Positions 1-12,600 of a DNA stretch of 64,000 nt are shown here, piece by piece. Below the pieces are notes generated by a model. The model worked only from the letters and a program-made list of their open reading frames with translations. It ran no database searches and had not been told where the DNA came from. The stretch covers positions 5,193,001 to 5,257,000 of the forward strand of contig BSDZ01000003.1 of the NCBI GenBank assembly GCA_030268105.1, in the 5' to 3' direction. Each line of letters begins with the position of its first letter. The stretch's first letter is position 1. Position numbers and translations under genes: made by a program. The DNA is from Volvox africanus (Eukaryota > Chlorophyta > Chlorophyceae > Chlamydomonadales > Volvocaceae).

Positions 1-1208
1 ACTCTACCTCAACGACTGTGAGGCCGGTACTGGTCGTGATCGTCACATTGCGGTTGTAGGCGTTCTTGACGCATTTAGAAGCTGTGCATTCGGAGTCCCA
101 CGTCTGGAAAGATGCGGGGGAACATCAATCTGCTTGAATGGGGGATGTCGTACAGTGACACAGCTCGTAGCTCGCACAATGTCGAGTCTTACATCCGCAC
201 CGCGCAGGCAATCATGAGCAATTGTTGATCGAGGGAATTTAATAATCGTATAAGAGCTTTTAAGTCGTCCAAATCATCCGGACGGACGTGATGTGTGTCG
301 AAATGTATGGGCTCTCCGCTTAAGTTATGCTGCAATCCTAATTTGAGGCAGGTTTCAAGTGCGTGCTCACCATGTCATGTGGTACTGCCACCCGAAGCCC
401 CGAGGACAACACCTTCACACGGTACGGTTGCATATCGATCTGCACAATAGACGTAGTCCATCGGTAGGGATGCAACACATATCGTGGTACGGCTGAAAAT
501 CATGCGGCGATACAGTAAGGACAAGGAATGGCAAGGACGGGACCCTGCGGGAAAGCTGGCAGGTTCCGTAAACAAACCTACAAACAAACGAAAAACGTTT
601 TGGCAGCTTCATGACTTAGTTACCCTTCATGATTTTCCCCCAGATGTGTTTCGTCCTCAGGATTAGTACCTGTCCCCGTCCTTCATTGTCTTCAACAGCG
701 TCCGCATCCCGTTTCATCCCCACATGCAATCGGCTGCATGGCTGCAGCTTCCCTGCTCACCACGCGGCCTTTCTGCTATCGGATTGTTGCTGCTGTACGA
801 ATTAGGACTTTCATACTATCCATCGAATCTGCAAGTCAGATAAGCCGCTGTAACTCACTTTGTTTTGCTTTGACTTACTGCGGGAGTGCTGTCATCGGTG
901 CCGCTCATCTGTACCCAGCTTGTCCACCATGCGTTCGTGGGCGGGGCAAGTTGACCCAATGGAAACATTCGACTCACATTCTCAACGGCGGGGTTGCTCT
1001 GAAACGTTTGCGGAGGAGGCCCAATCGGAGAGAAGCTTGCGTCGATTGGCTGAAAATTTTGCGAGCTTGCGGAGGTGAAGAATGCAGCAAGAATTGCCAA
1101 TGTTAAGGTGCGCGTTGCCAGGGTCAGAGTACATCCCAAGGTCCCCGTAGGGGCTCCCGTAGCTCGGCGGCAGCATTTCGAAGAACGCGTTTCGTTGTGA
1201 TTTCTCAT
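1..1208 (-). CDS. GH81-like secreted endo-beta-1,3-glucanase, 5' part (3' end off window)
   Basis: The first exon (889-1208) starts at the only ATG of its frame. It encodes a signal sequence (hydrophobic run at about residues 28-48, ending near FTSASSQ), then a segment with LAPPTNAWWTSW. That matches the P(x)TNxWW motif near the N-terminus of glycoside hydrolase family 81. It ends in a strong GTAAGT donor after DDSTPA. The second exon (371-439, CAG acceptor, GTGAGC donor) encodes QPYRVKVLSSGLRVA, the 'PY(x)V(x)...GL' strand of GH81. The third exon (8-103) encodes a CVKNAYNRNVTITTS strand. All three join in phase 0. A short exon between 440 and 888 may be missing. Catalytic residues lie beyond the left edge. 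The family hydrolyses beta-1,3-glucans; in algae such enzymes are linked to wall or matrix turnover. Exons are seen directly; the family call is from motif recognition. Confidence 0.6.
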
Positions 1209-4200
1209 TTTTTATCATGCGCTTTATACTATTATTACAGCATGTGGAGGGTCCCAGTCAAGACCAGAAATTCGGTTGTGAGTTTGTGAAAAAGCGAGTT
1301 ATGTATCCCACGTCGGTAAATTTATTGATGCTGATATACATCTTCTTAGAGACCTTCCGGGTAATAGCGATACGCGTAAAACTTCGTGCTCTAACCGCTT
1401 CTAGCTGGCTTCGACCCGCCTTCTGAGCAAGCAAGGTATTTATAAATTTATATCTATAATAATCACTCAATTATAAATAATAAAGTATATTGATGAAGAT
1501 AACAGACATGCATATTCAAACAATGTGTAATCCATAGTCCTACGTATCGTACCTACCCGGCATGCGACAAGAAATGGCCAATGCGCGTTAAGAAAAATTG
1601 AAGCATGCACTTTGGAAGACTAAAGTCCCGTTTCCTAATGATATATTACAAGCTTGCAATACCCCGTACAGCCCAGATGATGCGCCAGCGGATGATCCAA
1701 AAGGCTCAAACGAAAGCAAGGATACAGAATATATAAAGATTATAAACTTAGTATTTTTGGTCAAAACAGAAAGGAAGGATACAGGAAGGGAAGCTTGCCA
1801 CCAAGTGCCAGGCAGCGTCGGGCGGCCGGCGGGCTAAGATGGGCCAAGAAGGTCCTACCCATATTTCAACAGTGTCGTACATGGATGTTTACATACACTG
1901 GAACAGAAAAATGTGGGCTTTTGACTTCATTATTTGAGGCATCGTACGGTTCCTACTGTGCACGGGCTAGCGACCATAGCACGCCTTACTTCTGCGTAGG
2001 TGGGCACTCATCAATAAATGGTACGCCATAGAGTTAGCACTATTCGATGCCGCAAACGGTGCTCCCTTGGTTGAACTTTAGGTCGGTCCTGGTCAGTTCA
2101 ACCTAAAACCAAGACAGAAGTACGGACATGTGACAAAACCCCCATCAGAATGTGGTTAGGAAGATGCTGCGCCTTGCCCGCCATGGATCCCATAAGTGTG
2201 CCTACACCCTCTTCACGCCATGCTTACTGCATTTGCACACAAATTCACATGATGGATCGAGCAGACGCGGACACATCCAAGCTTCCATGAGACACTCCTT
2301 GAAGGCATTCATACAAAAATTCTTGTCCAAAGCACTTTCACTGTTCAAAGCCTATAATCCGTTAACCCGCCCAGAGATGCATGATTCTTGAAAGGTACGA
2401 TGGACCTCTTGTCACGTGCAGCTAACATTAGCAGCTCGTCCATGACACCGGGGGTGTGGACGACACTCTGCCTACTGTACGGTATCCCATTCCGCGGTCA
2501 AAATCACAGTAAGGCGCGTGAGCGTGCAACGCCTAGTGGCTACGTACACCCTTTTTTCTTGCTAGGCCAGTTTGTTCACGGCACCTAGGGAACTTGTGTC
2601 AACAAACGCAGCCTATTTTGTGCGGTACGTTACTTCACCCCGTGGGAAACTGTACTGCACACGCATGAATTGCGCATATGGTATCCTTTATTCGCAATGC
2701 ACAAGTGGTTAAAGCATGTTAAGGTAAGATTCTCAGTGAAAACAGCGAACGTATGTTAAGCCTCATTTTGCTTTCCGTGGCGATCGAATGGGTATTTGAT
2801 CCACTGGAGGATTCTTCTGGACTCTAGTAGAAGGAAGTCAATTATCACCGGAGTTTTAAAGCTGGAGAAAACGAATAGTTGAACTATGAATGATTTGTTC
2901 GACAATAAACCACCCGCCGAGTGTAGCTTGGCTTCTGAGGGTATCCAGGATAGTACGAGGGCACAATTTGCTGAAGGCCTCCCTAAGACAAACGCATTAG
3001 GGTGAATGCGGGCTGTACATTGACAAACACATGGGCACTTCCCCCCCCCCACGGGCTGTACATTATGACTTTGTGTTTGCTTTACTGCACTGCCTTAGGT
3101 GCATGAGGTCACCCGCGCGCTTATTGGACCCGCTTCTTGTGTACCGACCGCACGTTCTGGTGTGCTTGCAGTTCCTGCGGTAATTTTGATTTTAAGGCCT
3201 TTGATTTCCTGCAGGCTTCACCTTTGATTTAATCCCTCACCTGATTACTGGCGGCTAATTTAAGTCAGCAGCCCGTAGTGCGTGGGCTTTCCTGACTCAT
3301 CACAGCTCAGCATGGCGCGGACGAAACGATGCATTGTCGTCACTTGTTGCAATTATGATATCGTGCACCCTTGCTTGCTCAGGCGGCCCATTTGGGCGTC
3401 GTAGGAGACTAGGAATCGTTCCCCGCGTACATTAGGGCATTCATATTGACAATCTCAAAATAATAACAAATTACTTGTATTCTGTAGCAATATTAATAAT
3501 CAGAAAGTCTATTTTCCTATATCTTGGGCGTCCTCGGGTAGCATTACTAAGCTTGTCTTAAGGAGTGACTGAAGCAGGTGAACCCCAAGAAGAATAAATT
3601 TACCACTACGTTAGCTACAAAAATGAATAACTTTAAACAATCAATTATCCAAATTCGTCCGATTTTATGGGAACTGCCTGTAAGCATGGGTACATCATAT
3701 GTCCGCTTGAGCTCGCCATAGTTCATAATTGCAAACGGACGCGCTCGTAGAAACTTGGACACCTTCCGGGTCCAAGGATTATTTATAACTGCCTCGACAT
3801 GCAATTCGGCTGGCCTTATAATTTGAATATTGCATTACCCTGTCTCATCTGCAACTCCCCATACACGGCGATGGCGGTGGGGATGGCGTGGGCTCGTGTC
3901 CACAGGAGTTCACAATAGCGTACTTTGGATCCAAGACGATGCAAACCAGCCCGCTACACAGCCGCTACGTGGATCCGAGCTAGCTACGGCCGGTCACACA
4001 CAGCTCACATGCGGGGTCCCCTGGCTGGCACATGAAGAGGCGTGAAGCAACATATGTTGCGCTTGAGCCCATCTTAGCCCATGCGTTCCAGGGAGGAGAT
4101 GTCCCGCTTTCCTGCATCACGATAAATCTGGCGAGTGTGATGACCTGCATTAAAACTGTCATGAGCTGCAGTCAACTGCAAACGTCTAGTTAGCCAAGGC

Positions 4201-5200
4201 AGCTGAAGACAACCCTATCCCTTCCCCAAAACAACCCGAGTCACGTCAACCCACTGTCACAGCACAGCGCGCAACGTGCAGGAACTTGCACAACGTGTGG
4301 CATCTGAAGCGTCACACATTTCCACTAACCACAACTGTTATAGGATTGTCACCACAACTTACTGCAACTGTTGGGCAACTTATCCGAACAGCACTAACCT
4401 GCCTGAACGTATTAACAAGCAGACAACTAACAATAATGACACGCAAACAAAGCACCTTCTGGATCGGCAAGGACAATTGTAAGCACGCCGCTAATATGGT
4501 CCAGAAACAATCAAGTTACCAAGTAAATGTTCGGGATGCACCTTGTGTTATCATCTTGTCGTATACCACTATTGCCACAGGACATTCCCTCACGCTGATG
4601 CTGCATGTCCCAGCAAATGTTACCGTCACAGCGTGTCGAATGCGCACTGTGTCGTGAGTCGTCGTGGAGGCAAGGGCTGAGCTCAGCCGGGTTCCACCTA
4701 CCGATGTGCATCCTCCCACATACTACCGAACAGCTCTTAACTGCGGAGCCTGCGTTAGACTCTCCGACCGTATGCTGCTTTGGTGTACGACTCCATCTCT
4801 AGATGACACGTCACGCATCATGATCGTGCTGCAATGTGACAACAGCGGTCCTGAGCCACGGCCCCCTTAGACCGCTCGCCCGTGCAAACATGTTACTACC
4901 GATTCACCTATTCGACCGTCAATCCGTACCCATTACAATACTCGCGTCCTACCAAGCTGTTTGAGCGAAATGCAGTTGCGCAATCCTTAACAACCAGGCG
5001 CCTTGGGTAAATAGCTTGCGGCGCCCAGGTTCAGCAAAACCTGGCACCCACTCACCCCCCACATGAAGCACGACTATGCTTAACCTGGTCTGACGCATAA
5101 GCGCGGTCACAAGACAGGATCAATTCAGCACGACTACGGCAATCCCGCACCGACACTTCGCAAGCTACTGTTGAAAAATACCAGAATCACCCAAGTACAT
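1209..5200. other. gene-free stretch
   Basis: I see no exon with recognisable conservation and no chain of phase-compatible splice sites on either strand. It holds AT-rich patches (1430-1510, 3440-3520), a homopolymer C run near 3042-3051, and a 9-bp inverted repeat (2069-2077 with 2095-2103, GGTTGAACT). From about 4200 the plus strand is strikingly rich in C and A. Part of the right end may be 3' untranslated or read-through sequence of the delta-tubulin gene. Confidence 0.5.
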
Positions 5201-5208
5201 AACAGCTA

Positions 5209-5213
5209 TTACA
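5209..5213 (-). promoter_or_regulatory. TGTAA polyadenylation signal of delta-tubulin
   Basis: TGTAA on the minus strand, 188 bp past the delta-tubulin stop codon. TGTAA is the usual green-algal poly(A) signal. A second TGTAA on the same strand lies near 4932-4936. Confidence 0.5.
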
Positions 5214-5400
5214 CATCAAAGCACGGTGTGTGTGTACACAGGCCACGTTGCTCAAACCTCCCCTCTTCCCTCCCCTCGCGTGAGATTCCGGATAACTCGC
5301 ACTTTCAGTAACTTCACGCACGCTGAAGCACCTCGGTGCCGGACAACGCACCTTCGCAATGCGGCACATGCAGCAATGCGGCATTAACCGGCTCGGGATG

Positions 5401-8400
5401 CTACCCGTCCCATGGCTGTCTATGGACTTGTCGGTAACACCCCGCCACGTCCAGCAGTGTATGGGCCGCCTCACGCACCGCTTCCACGCTGCAGCCATGA
5501 CGCGCGTACCTGCGCGTAGTAAGGAAAGAGGGGCGGCACCTCAGGAAGGCTGCCTGGAGGCACTGGTGGGACCGACCGACGGCCGGACGGCCGGACGGAT
5601 GGCCGAACGGACTCGCTGGAAGGCGCAACACCGCGAGTGCATGACATCCTCTGAACATGTAGTATCAAGAGCAGCAGCACACCGCGAGTACCATGTTCCT
5701 GCGGAAGGTCCTTTCTATGGCGGAAAGCACCTTCCTGACAGCCCTCGTAAGTCTTTCTCTGTCTTTGCGCATTCCGGAAGAACGCTTTGGCAGCAGGCAG
5801 TATGTTACGGCACCAAGAAACGCACATGAGAACACAGCGTATTGAGGTATGGGTTTCGGAATAGGACGTGGATGTCTCGTTCCACTGTGCACGTTGTGGT
5901 ACCGTTTTCACCTGGACTCCGAAACCTGGACTAGGGCAACTGACTTAACCACGCACCAGTGCAGGTAGGCCTTCGCGTCGCACAGCGCCAGCGCCCTCTG
6001 CACAGTGCCCTCAAGCCGGCCGATGACGCTGGAGCGGTTGCTGACCACCGTCAGGCTGGGGCTCGCCGCCGCCGAGGCTACGACTCGCCGGCCGAGGTGC
6101 AGGAGGGAAACCATGGTGAGGAAAAGGAGTCCCAAAGAACATGCTATTCGAAAAGAAAGCTTTGTGCACGCAAGCTTTGAACGCGTAGTTTATAAGCAGC
6201 TACCGCATAGCGTACCCAACTCACTACTCGCAAGAAAAGCTAATTGCTACCAGCCACCATCGGCATCCCCTCCGGCGGCCCTCCCGAGATCCGATACCGT
6301 ATCAGTTCAGCAATGGAGCTGCTGAACTCTCGCACCCCAATGCCCACCGCCCCGTTTCCAAAGACGCCTTTGGGTCTTGGTGCTTGACCTTCCTGGTGCC
6401 CTCCCGTCCCATTTACCTCCGCCGCTTACTGCCCTCTCCCAGCCTAACAACAACCTACCTAAAGGCTTGTTCCCGGACGACAGGCCTGTGCCCGAGGGCA
6501 TCGGCACTGAAGCCGCTGCTGTCGTCCCCGGCTTCCGCACTTCCCGCACAATGCCCGGTTGGCCGCAGCGAAGCACCAGGCTGGCATCAGGAATCAACGT
6601 AGGCGCTGCGCCATGTGGACCCAATGATTTGATGTACGCATCCAATAGCGAGGAGTGGACCCCACCGGCGCTGTTGGGCGGTACGGCCGCAGACGGGTAG
6701 CCGCGTGCCAGCAGCATCGCACCTGGATGGCAGGCCACGGCGGTGGGCAGTGGGACCACCACCATCAAGGCTGCGCTTGCCTGCCTGACGGCAACTCGCT
6801 TGGCGAAGCCCCGAACAATCCCAGTGGGGAAAGCGGAACAAACGCAATCAGCTCAAAGGGCATGAGGCCGCCTCCCCCGTTCAACGCCGCCTGTGATGTC
6901 TTCACCTCCTTCACCTGCCCGCCAACTTCCCTATCCCCCACTCACCCGCGGTGGTGATGGGGGCATTGCCGCGCAAAGGATCCGCCCGCGGCATGAGAGA
7001 CCCCAGTGAGCACAATGAATCCGCCCACAAGCCAGTGACCGCCACATTGGGGTGGCTGTGCACCGTCCACGTCTCCAGCAGCTTGGTGCAGGGGTCCGCA
7101 GCCACAGTCGCTACCTGCATCCCGCAAAGCGACGGCTTCTTCCTTAGCAAGCCTCAGAACGGATGGCCTCCTTGCGAAGGCTATGACCGCTGGCTGCTCT
7201 GCTATAAATGGTGGTGAATACCGGTTTATCCGCAACATAACTTGCCCCATTTCGGCAGTGGGAGGTCTCATGAACCTAACAATCTCATACACGGAGCGGC
7301 CCCTCACATCGTCTTCCCACGCGATCCTCCCTGGTACCCTCATCTGTGTTTCCAACGACGCCGCCAGCAGCCGCACCTTACCGCGTCCCTTATGCGGCCC
7401 ACGCCTCCAAGCGCATCCACGCCACTCAGGGGCCACAGGAAGCCGGTCAGGTTGTGCGCCACGAGCCGGTTGATGTCCGAAAGGCCTCCGCCGCTGCCTC
7501 CCGCCAGTCCGCCGGGAAGCAGCGCCGCCACAGATGTCCGCTGACAGGCATCCATCAGGTCCTACAGAAAGGAACGGTCGCGGAAGCACCGGTTGCCTAA
7601 CGTCCTATGGCGCATGCCTTCCGCGGAAGGTCATGCCTCTGGAGGATGCCTCCGATCGTTAACGAACAAGTTATCGAGGAAAACCACTTCCGTATAAGTC
7701 GAGACACCCATCCATCCCCGCTGAGGCCCCTGATGAAAACACACCACGTGCATGAGCGGACACGTACACACAGACACGTATACACACACGCGCGCACACA
7801 GACACACACAGACACGCGCGCACACGTCCCCCGATTGGATCCGCCACAGGCCAGACGGCACGCTGCACGTTGCCGTCCTGACCTCACTCCCTCTTTCCCC
7901 CTGCCTTCGATAGCTAACCTGGTTGCTGAAGAGCAGCACCATATCCGCGTAGGCTTGCAGGAAGGACAACGCCATGACGGAGTTGAGGCTCTGCATGGGC
8001 GTGTCGCCGGCAGCCCGAGGCGCAACGGATGCAGCCGCTATGTGGCTCAACGGGAACTGCGCCCTCAGGTGTTCGAGCACTCGACTGCCCATTCCAGACC
8101 CGGAGCCGCCCGCCAGGGAGTGGATCAACAAGAAGTTTGGACAGCCATCCGCCTCTTCCGCCTCGCGTCGTATGCCGTCGTACAGTTGATCCAGGATCCG
8201 GAACTCCTGCTGAGAGGGGTCTTCCGTTGCGGTTGATGAGACCCACGCGGGGCCCAGGGTGTTGGGGCCGGGGGCAATCCGTGTAGGCTGCGATCCGGGT
8301 CGGGTGACTGCGGAGCTGGTGATGACGTTGAGCTGGTTGTAGCCGAAAGCCCAGTTGTTGCCGCGGCCTGACTGCGGCGCCCAGGGGGGTGAATGAACGA

Positions 8401-9190
8401 CGATGTCGCGCGGAAGTCCAGGGCTCAGCTTCGGTGTGGTGCCCAAAACTCCCTGACGTTGAGGGATGACACCCCCTTCCACCCGAGGTGTCCTCGGGTA
8501 AACTCGGAACGCAATGGCGCATTGAAATATTCCTAGAATGTACTGCCCGTACCCGGGCCACAGCTGAAAGAACTCGCCCAACTAGCGTACAGCATTCCTA
8601 CGGTGCCTCACGCACCTGACCCATGTAGCACTGCTTCCTGCTGAAGAGACCCTCTGCATCCGCCGCCAGCACGGCGTTGACCACTTTGGGCTCCGTGTCC
8701 ACTAGCAGGCAGCGGGCACGGCGGCGGCCATCGGGGCCCCAGCGCAACAATTCCGTGTCTGCAGCACGATCGGCTGCTGCTGCGGACTGCACCGCCAGCC
8801 GCTCGAAAAGGGCCTGACCGACCTGGTTGCCACACTGACCCACCTGTGGTCGATGGCGAGGCGAAGCGCATTGATTTCAAATGCAAAAGGTAAAGGTGTG
8901 AAGTTTGTCACGGGAATGTACGCCCGCGTGTGACGCTGACAAGGTTAAGGACGCTGACAGGTAGATGCAGGAGCAGCTTGAGGGCGAAGATGCACTTGGT
9001 TGGGGACCGCAATAAACACTTCAACGTGTTGGTACAGCTTCCCGATGCCCTAGCATCTACCTATGATTGGCGCATGTAGCGACAAAGTTAAGCGGATAGT
9101 CGTGCATAACCCCAGTGCCCTGACGTTGCTGTGCTCGCCCACACATTGAGACATACACATCATTCCTACCTGTATTGTTATCGTCGGCAT
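5401..9190 (-). CDS. UNI3: delta-tubulin
   Basis: Delta-tubulin builds the C tubule of the triplet microtubules in basal bodies and centrioles. Firm exons: 9170-9190 (MPTITIQ), 8616-8843 (VGQCGNQVG nucleotide-binding loop, LLVDTEPKVVN), 7919-8371 (GRGNNWAFGYN, LAGGSGSGMGS tubulin signature), 7382-7561 (GLSDINRLVAH), about 7030-7114 (DPCTKLLETW), about 5957-6110 (SLTVVSNRS, AKAYLHW) and 5401-5509 (YARHGC to the TAG stop). Exons 1 to 5 and the last junction join in phase. Between roughly 6150 and 7030 the middle exons are not resolved; a strand with HPGAMLLARG near 6720 fits the tubulin 'LxxRG' strand. Features specific to delta- rather than alpha/beta-tubulin are the LVDTEPKVVN and SDIN(x)VLAH-type segments. 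Compared with what I recall of the family, about 40 extra residues follow AFGYN. It is divergent with SYF1 across 451 bp. The symbol is given by analogy with the Chlamydomonas gene. Confidence 0.9.
7745..7830. repeat. imperfect CA/TG microsatellite
   Basis: An interrupted (CA)n/(CG)n tract (CACACAGACACG-type units) in the delta-tubulin intron between exons 3 and 4. Confidence 0.8.
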
Positions 9191-9641
9191 ATCAACATAA
9201 GCGTACTAAGTCTCCATAAGGCGCACGGTTAAAAACCAAGCCGGTAAAGTCATAGCAGACTTACAAATCCGTTTTCGTGCAGCGAGATAAGTACATAGTC
9301 CGTTGTAATACAAGATCCTGGGTAAATGGTATTCAATAGGGAGCTGTCAGCAAGCATTTGTGACGTAGGGACACCCAACGATGATGGTTAGCAACATGTG
9401 CACATCTGTTTAAATGTAATTGGCTCATGTGAATTAAATTCTATACAGTAACTGTTATATGTAGGTGAAACCTTGTATTCTGCTAGCGAACTGTCGTCCG
9501 TCGCGATACACGTCAACCAAAAGTCTGTGAACGGAGCAATTTTTTCTCCTTCATAGCAATGCCTATGGGCACGTTTCAACGTTAAATCTATCATCATAGC
9601 AGCATAACGGAAAGGGCGGCTCCGGCCGCCGGTAACATAGG
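9191..9641. promoter_or_regulatory. shared divergent promoter region, delta-tubulin / SYF1
   Basis: Only 451 bp separate the two start codons, which point away from each other, so both promoters and both 5' leaders must fit here. No TATA box or other element can be named with confidence. Confidence 0.5.
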
Positions 9642-12600
9642 ATGGCAATTGTGGCTTCAGGCGTGCAGCTGAGAGCCATGGAGGACCTCTTGCCTCATCA
9701 GGAGGATCTACTGTATGAGGAAGAGCTTGCTCGTAACCCTTACAACTTGAAAATGTGGATTCGGTACATACAAGCCAGGACTCAAGCAAGCCCAAAGCGG
9801 AGATACCTTCTCTATGAAAGGGCATTGCGTACACTTCCTGGAAGCTACAAGGTGAGGGGAATATCAAAGCGAAACGGTTGATCAGGAATGCTGGCGCCGG
9901 ACTAGGAAGCGCGCAGGCGCTTGCCGAGCGGCATTCAATAACAGTTTCTTCGATGAATGCGCAAAGATCTTTGCATTGGGGGCTTTTGAGTCCCAGACCT
10001 TGGGTTTCAAATTTTCACGGTCACATATATTGTGGTGCGAATACGTGCGGGTGTAATCGAGAATCCACGTCATCCTTGTGTTTTTTGTCGCACACAATTG
10101 CTTGTTGACGCAAAAGCCCTGCCCGGGCGTATTAGTCCCTTGGGCCTGGCAGCTTGTTCTGGGGTTGGGAGGCATATTGTGGGGGACAGCAGCTATTCGG
10201 TAGAAGTACAAGGATCGGAAAACATTGTTTGTCCTCCTGTATACGCCTATCCTCGATACCACTATATTTGTTTGCTCACATTCGCAGCTATGGCACTCAT
10301 ACTTATCGGAGCGGCGGCTCGTTGTTCGTGGCTTACGCCCTGATAATGTGGCCTTCGAAGCCCTCAACAACACGTTTGAGCGTGCGCTGGTCACGATGCA
10401 CAAAATGCCACGCATCTGGCTTGAGTACCTGCAGCTACTCATGGCGCAGCGGCTGGTGACGCGGACCAGGCGTACCTTTGATCGCGCCCTGGCTTCACTA
10501 CCCATTACGCAGCACGAGCGCATCTGGCAGTTGTACTTGGTAGGTTACATTGGAGAACTGGCTGTCCCCACGCCATATGATTGTACTGCGGTGCAGCTTT
10601 GGTGTGGCAGAGCTCGCAGGGCCTTTTCACAAAAGCGGTAGTATGCTTCGCAGCGGATGTCTGACAGGCTTGAGGGCTTGGATCAACACATATGCGTGCA
10701 AGCAGTGTAGGGGACTAACCGCAGGTGGCCTAACACCTCATGCTTCCGGCTGGCATATGATGTCACGAAGGGTGTGACCGTCGCGTCAGCCGATGCAAGT
10801 CTTGCCTGACATGTGCAAGGACACATAGCCGAGCCTGCCTCTGTGGGTGCAGCTGCATCCTCGCACATATTGCATGCAGTTTGGTTTCAGTTGTGTAGTT
10901 TATTACTGCCGTACAGTGGCCATATGCCGTGCGTATGCTATTCGGTCGGTCTTGCATCCCACTAACACATGCTGAACTGCGATCCAGGACCGGCCAATGA
11001 CGCCTCTGCACTTACATCTGGTTACCCCGATTGTAGAAGTTCATTCATTCGCCGGGGATCCCAGTGGAGACGGCCGTGCGCCTGTACCGGAGGTATTTGA
11101 AGCTGGAGCCCACTCACGCGGAGGAGTACATAGCGTACCTAAAAGCCAAGGTGAGGGGAGTGTTTTCGGAAGCGAGCCCTGGGGCATGGGTAGGGATTGT
11201 TCTGGAACCACAACCCTTGCAGGGGTGCTCACCAGCACGACCAAGTCGGGGTTGCGTTTTAACATCTCAAATGAGTGGATCCATGGCCATGAGCAACCTA
11301 AAGTTGCCCTCTGTGCATCAAACAGGGCTTGGGGCCCAGCAAGCTGTGCACTTGCTCAACTTGTTCATGCTCACCTCGGACAGAGTTTAGGATCTGAAGC
11401 GATTCCGAACATTTACATTTACAGCTTTCCTTAGCTAGTTGCAACCGCGTGGGAAAGGTCAGATATCTGCGTGCAATGCAATCAGACGTATCCGAATATG
11501 TATAGGTGCACCGCTGAGAGGTCCGCACCAGGTCGCGGGGCTCGCAGCATAGTAGATTTCGGGCCCCAATGGTCGTGTGTCGGTGTCGGTGTGTGCGTCA
11601 TCAGTCGGTCCACTCGTGCCATGCAAACTTCGACCTGGCGCACCTGGCTGCCCGGTGGCATAATTCCTTCGGGTGGCGTATCTCCAGGGTCGCTGGGGAG
11701 AGGCGGCGCTGAAGCTGGCTGAGCTGCTGAATGATGACACGTTCCGGTCCCTGGAGGGCAAGAGCAAGCACGCGCTGTGGCTGGAGCTCTGCGACATCAT
11801 CACTAAACATCCCAAAGACGTGTCGGGAATGCGGGTGGACGCCATCCTCCGGGGAGGCATCCGCCGCTTTACTGATGAGGTGCTGTCATGCGCGCGTGGC
11901 GAGAAGAGGATGGGGATTATGGGGAAAGGCGGGCAGCTGAGGATACGCATAAAAATTTGTAATGTATGATTTTTCATTCCAGGATTCAATGAATTATAAA
12001 CTAAATCCGCTATTTGATTTGTCGGCGTGGGATGCGCTGTTGGGCTGGCTGTCCCAGGAGTAAGACTTGCACGAGGAATAGGGTTTGGGGTTTAAGGAAT
12101 GAGGCGCATCGAAGTACATTGTACCGCAACTGGCACGCATTTGGGCGTAGCCTTGCCTCGGCGCTATGCCATCGTCAAGCGTCCCGAAGCCTGTGGCCAT
12201 TGACCATCACGTAACCATCCTTGCTTGCTTTGCTCAGGTGGGCCGGCTGTGGACTGCAATGGCGGACTACTACATCCGACGCAGCATGTTCGAGAAGGCG
12301 CGCGATGTTTATGAAGAAGGGCTGTGTTCGGTGCTCACGGTCCACGACTTCTCCATCATCTACGATGCCTACACGCAGGTGGGACCGCCGGACACTGCCG
12401 TGGAGTTGGGGCCAGGTACTGGTCCCATTAGGCCTAGGTGGGCCCGGGACTGGCCTTAAATGCTGCCGCGCGCCCGGGTTGGGGCTCGGGAAGCTGTCTT
12501 TGCAAGCCGCGCATTAAGCACCGGTGCGAAGGCGTGCTGGAGGCCGTTCAGGTCACCCGGTGGTCCGTGCTGGCCACGTTGCTTGACCTTCGCGTGACCT

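Noticed and set aside
2756..3052. 98-residue minus-strand open frame.
   Set aside because: Contains a homopolymer-derived stretch and no recognisable motif; length is not exceptional for gene-free DNA of this composition.
3312..3326. ATGGCGCGGACGAAA encodes MARTK, the first five residues of histone H3.
   Set aside because: The frame continues as RCIVVTCC with no donor and no further H3 sequence nearby, so I treat it as chance.
7914..8561. Long alternative open frame opposite the delta-tubulin exon.
   Set aside because: Product is Arg/His/Pro-rich with no family match; it is a shadow of the conserved delta-tubulin frame on the same strand.
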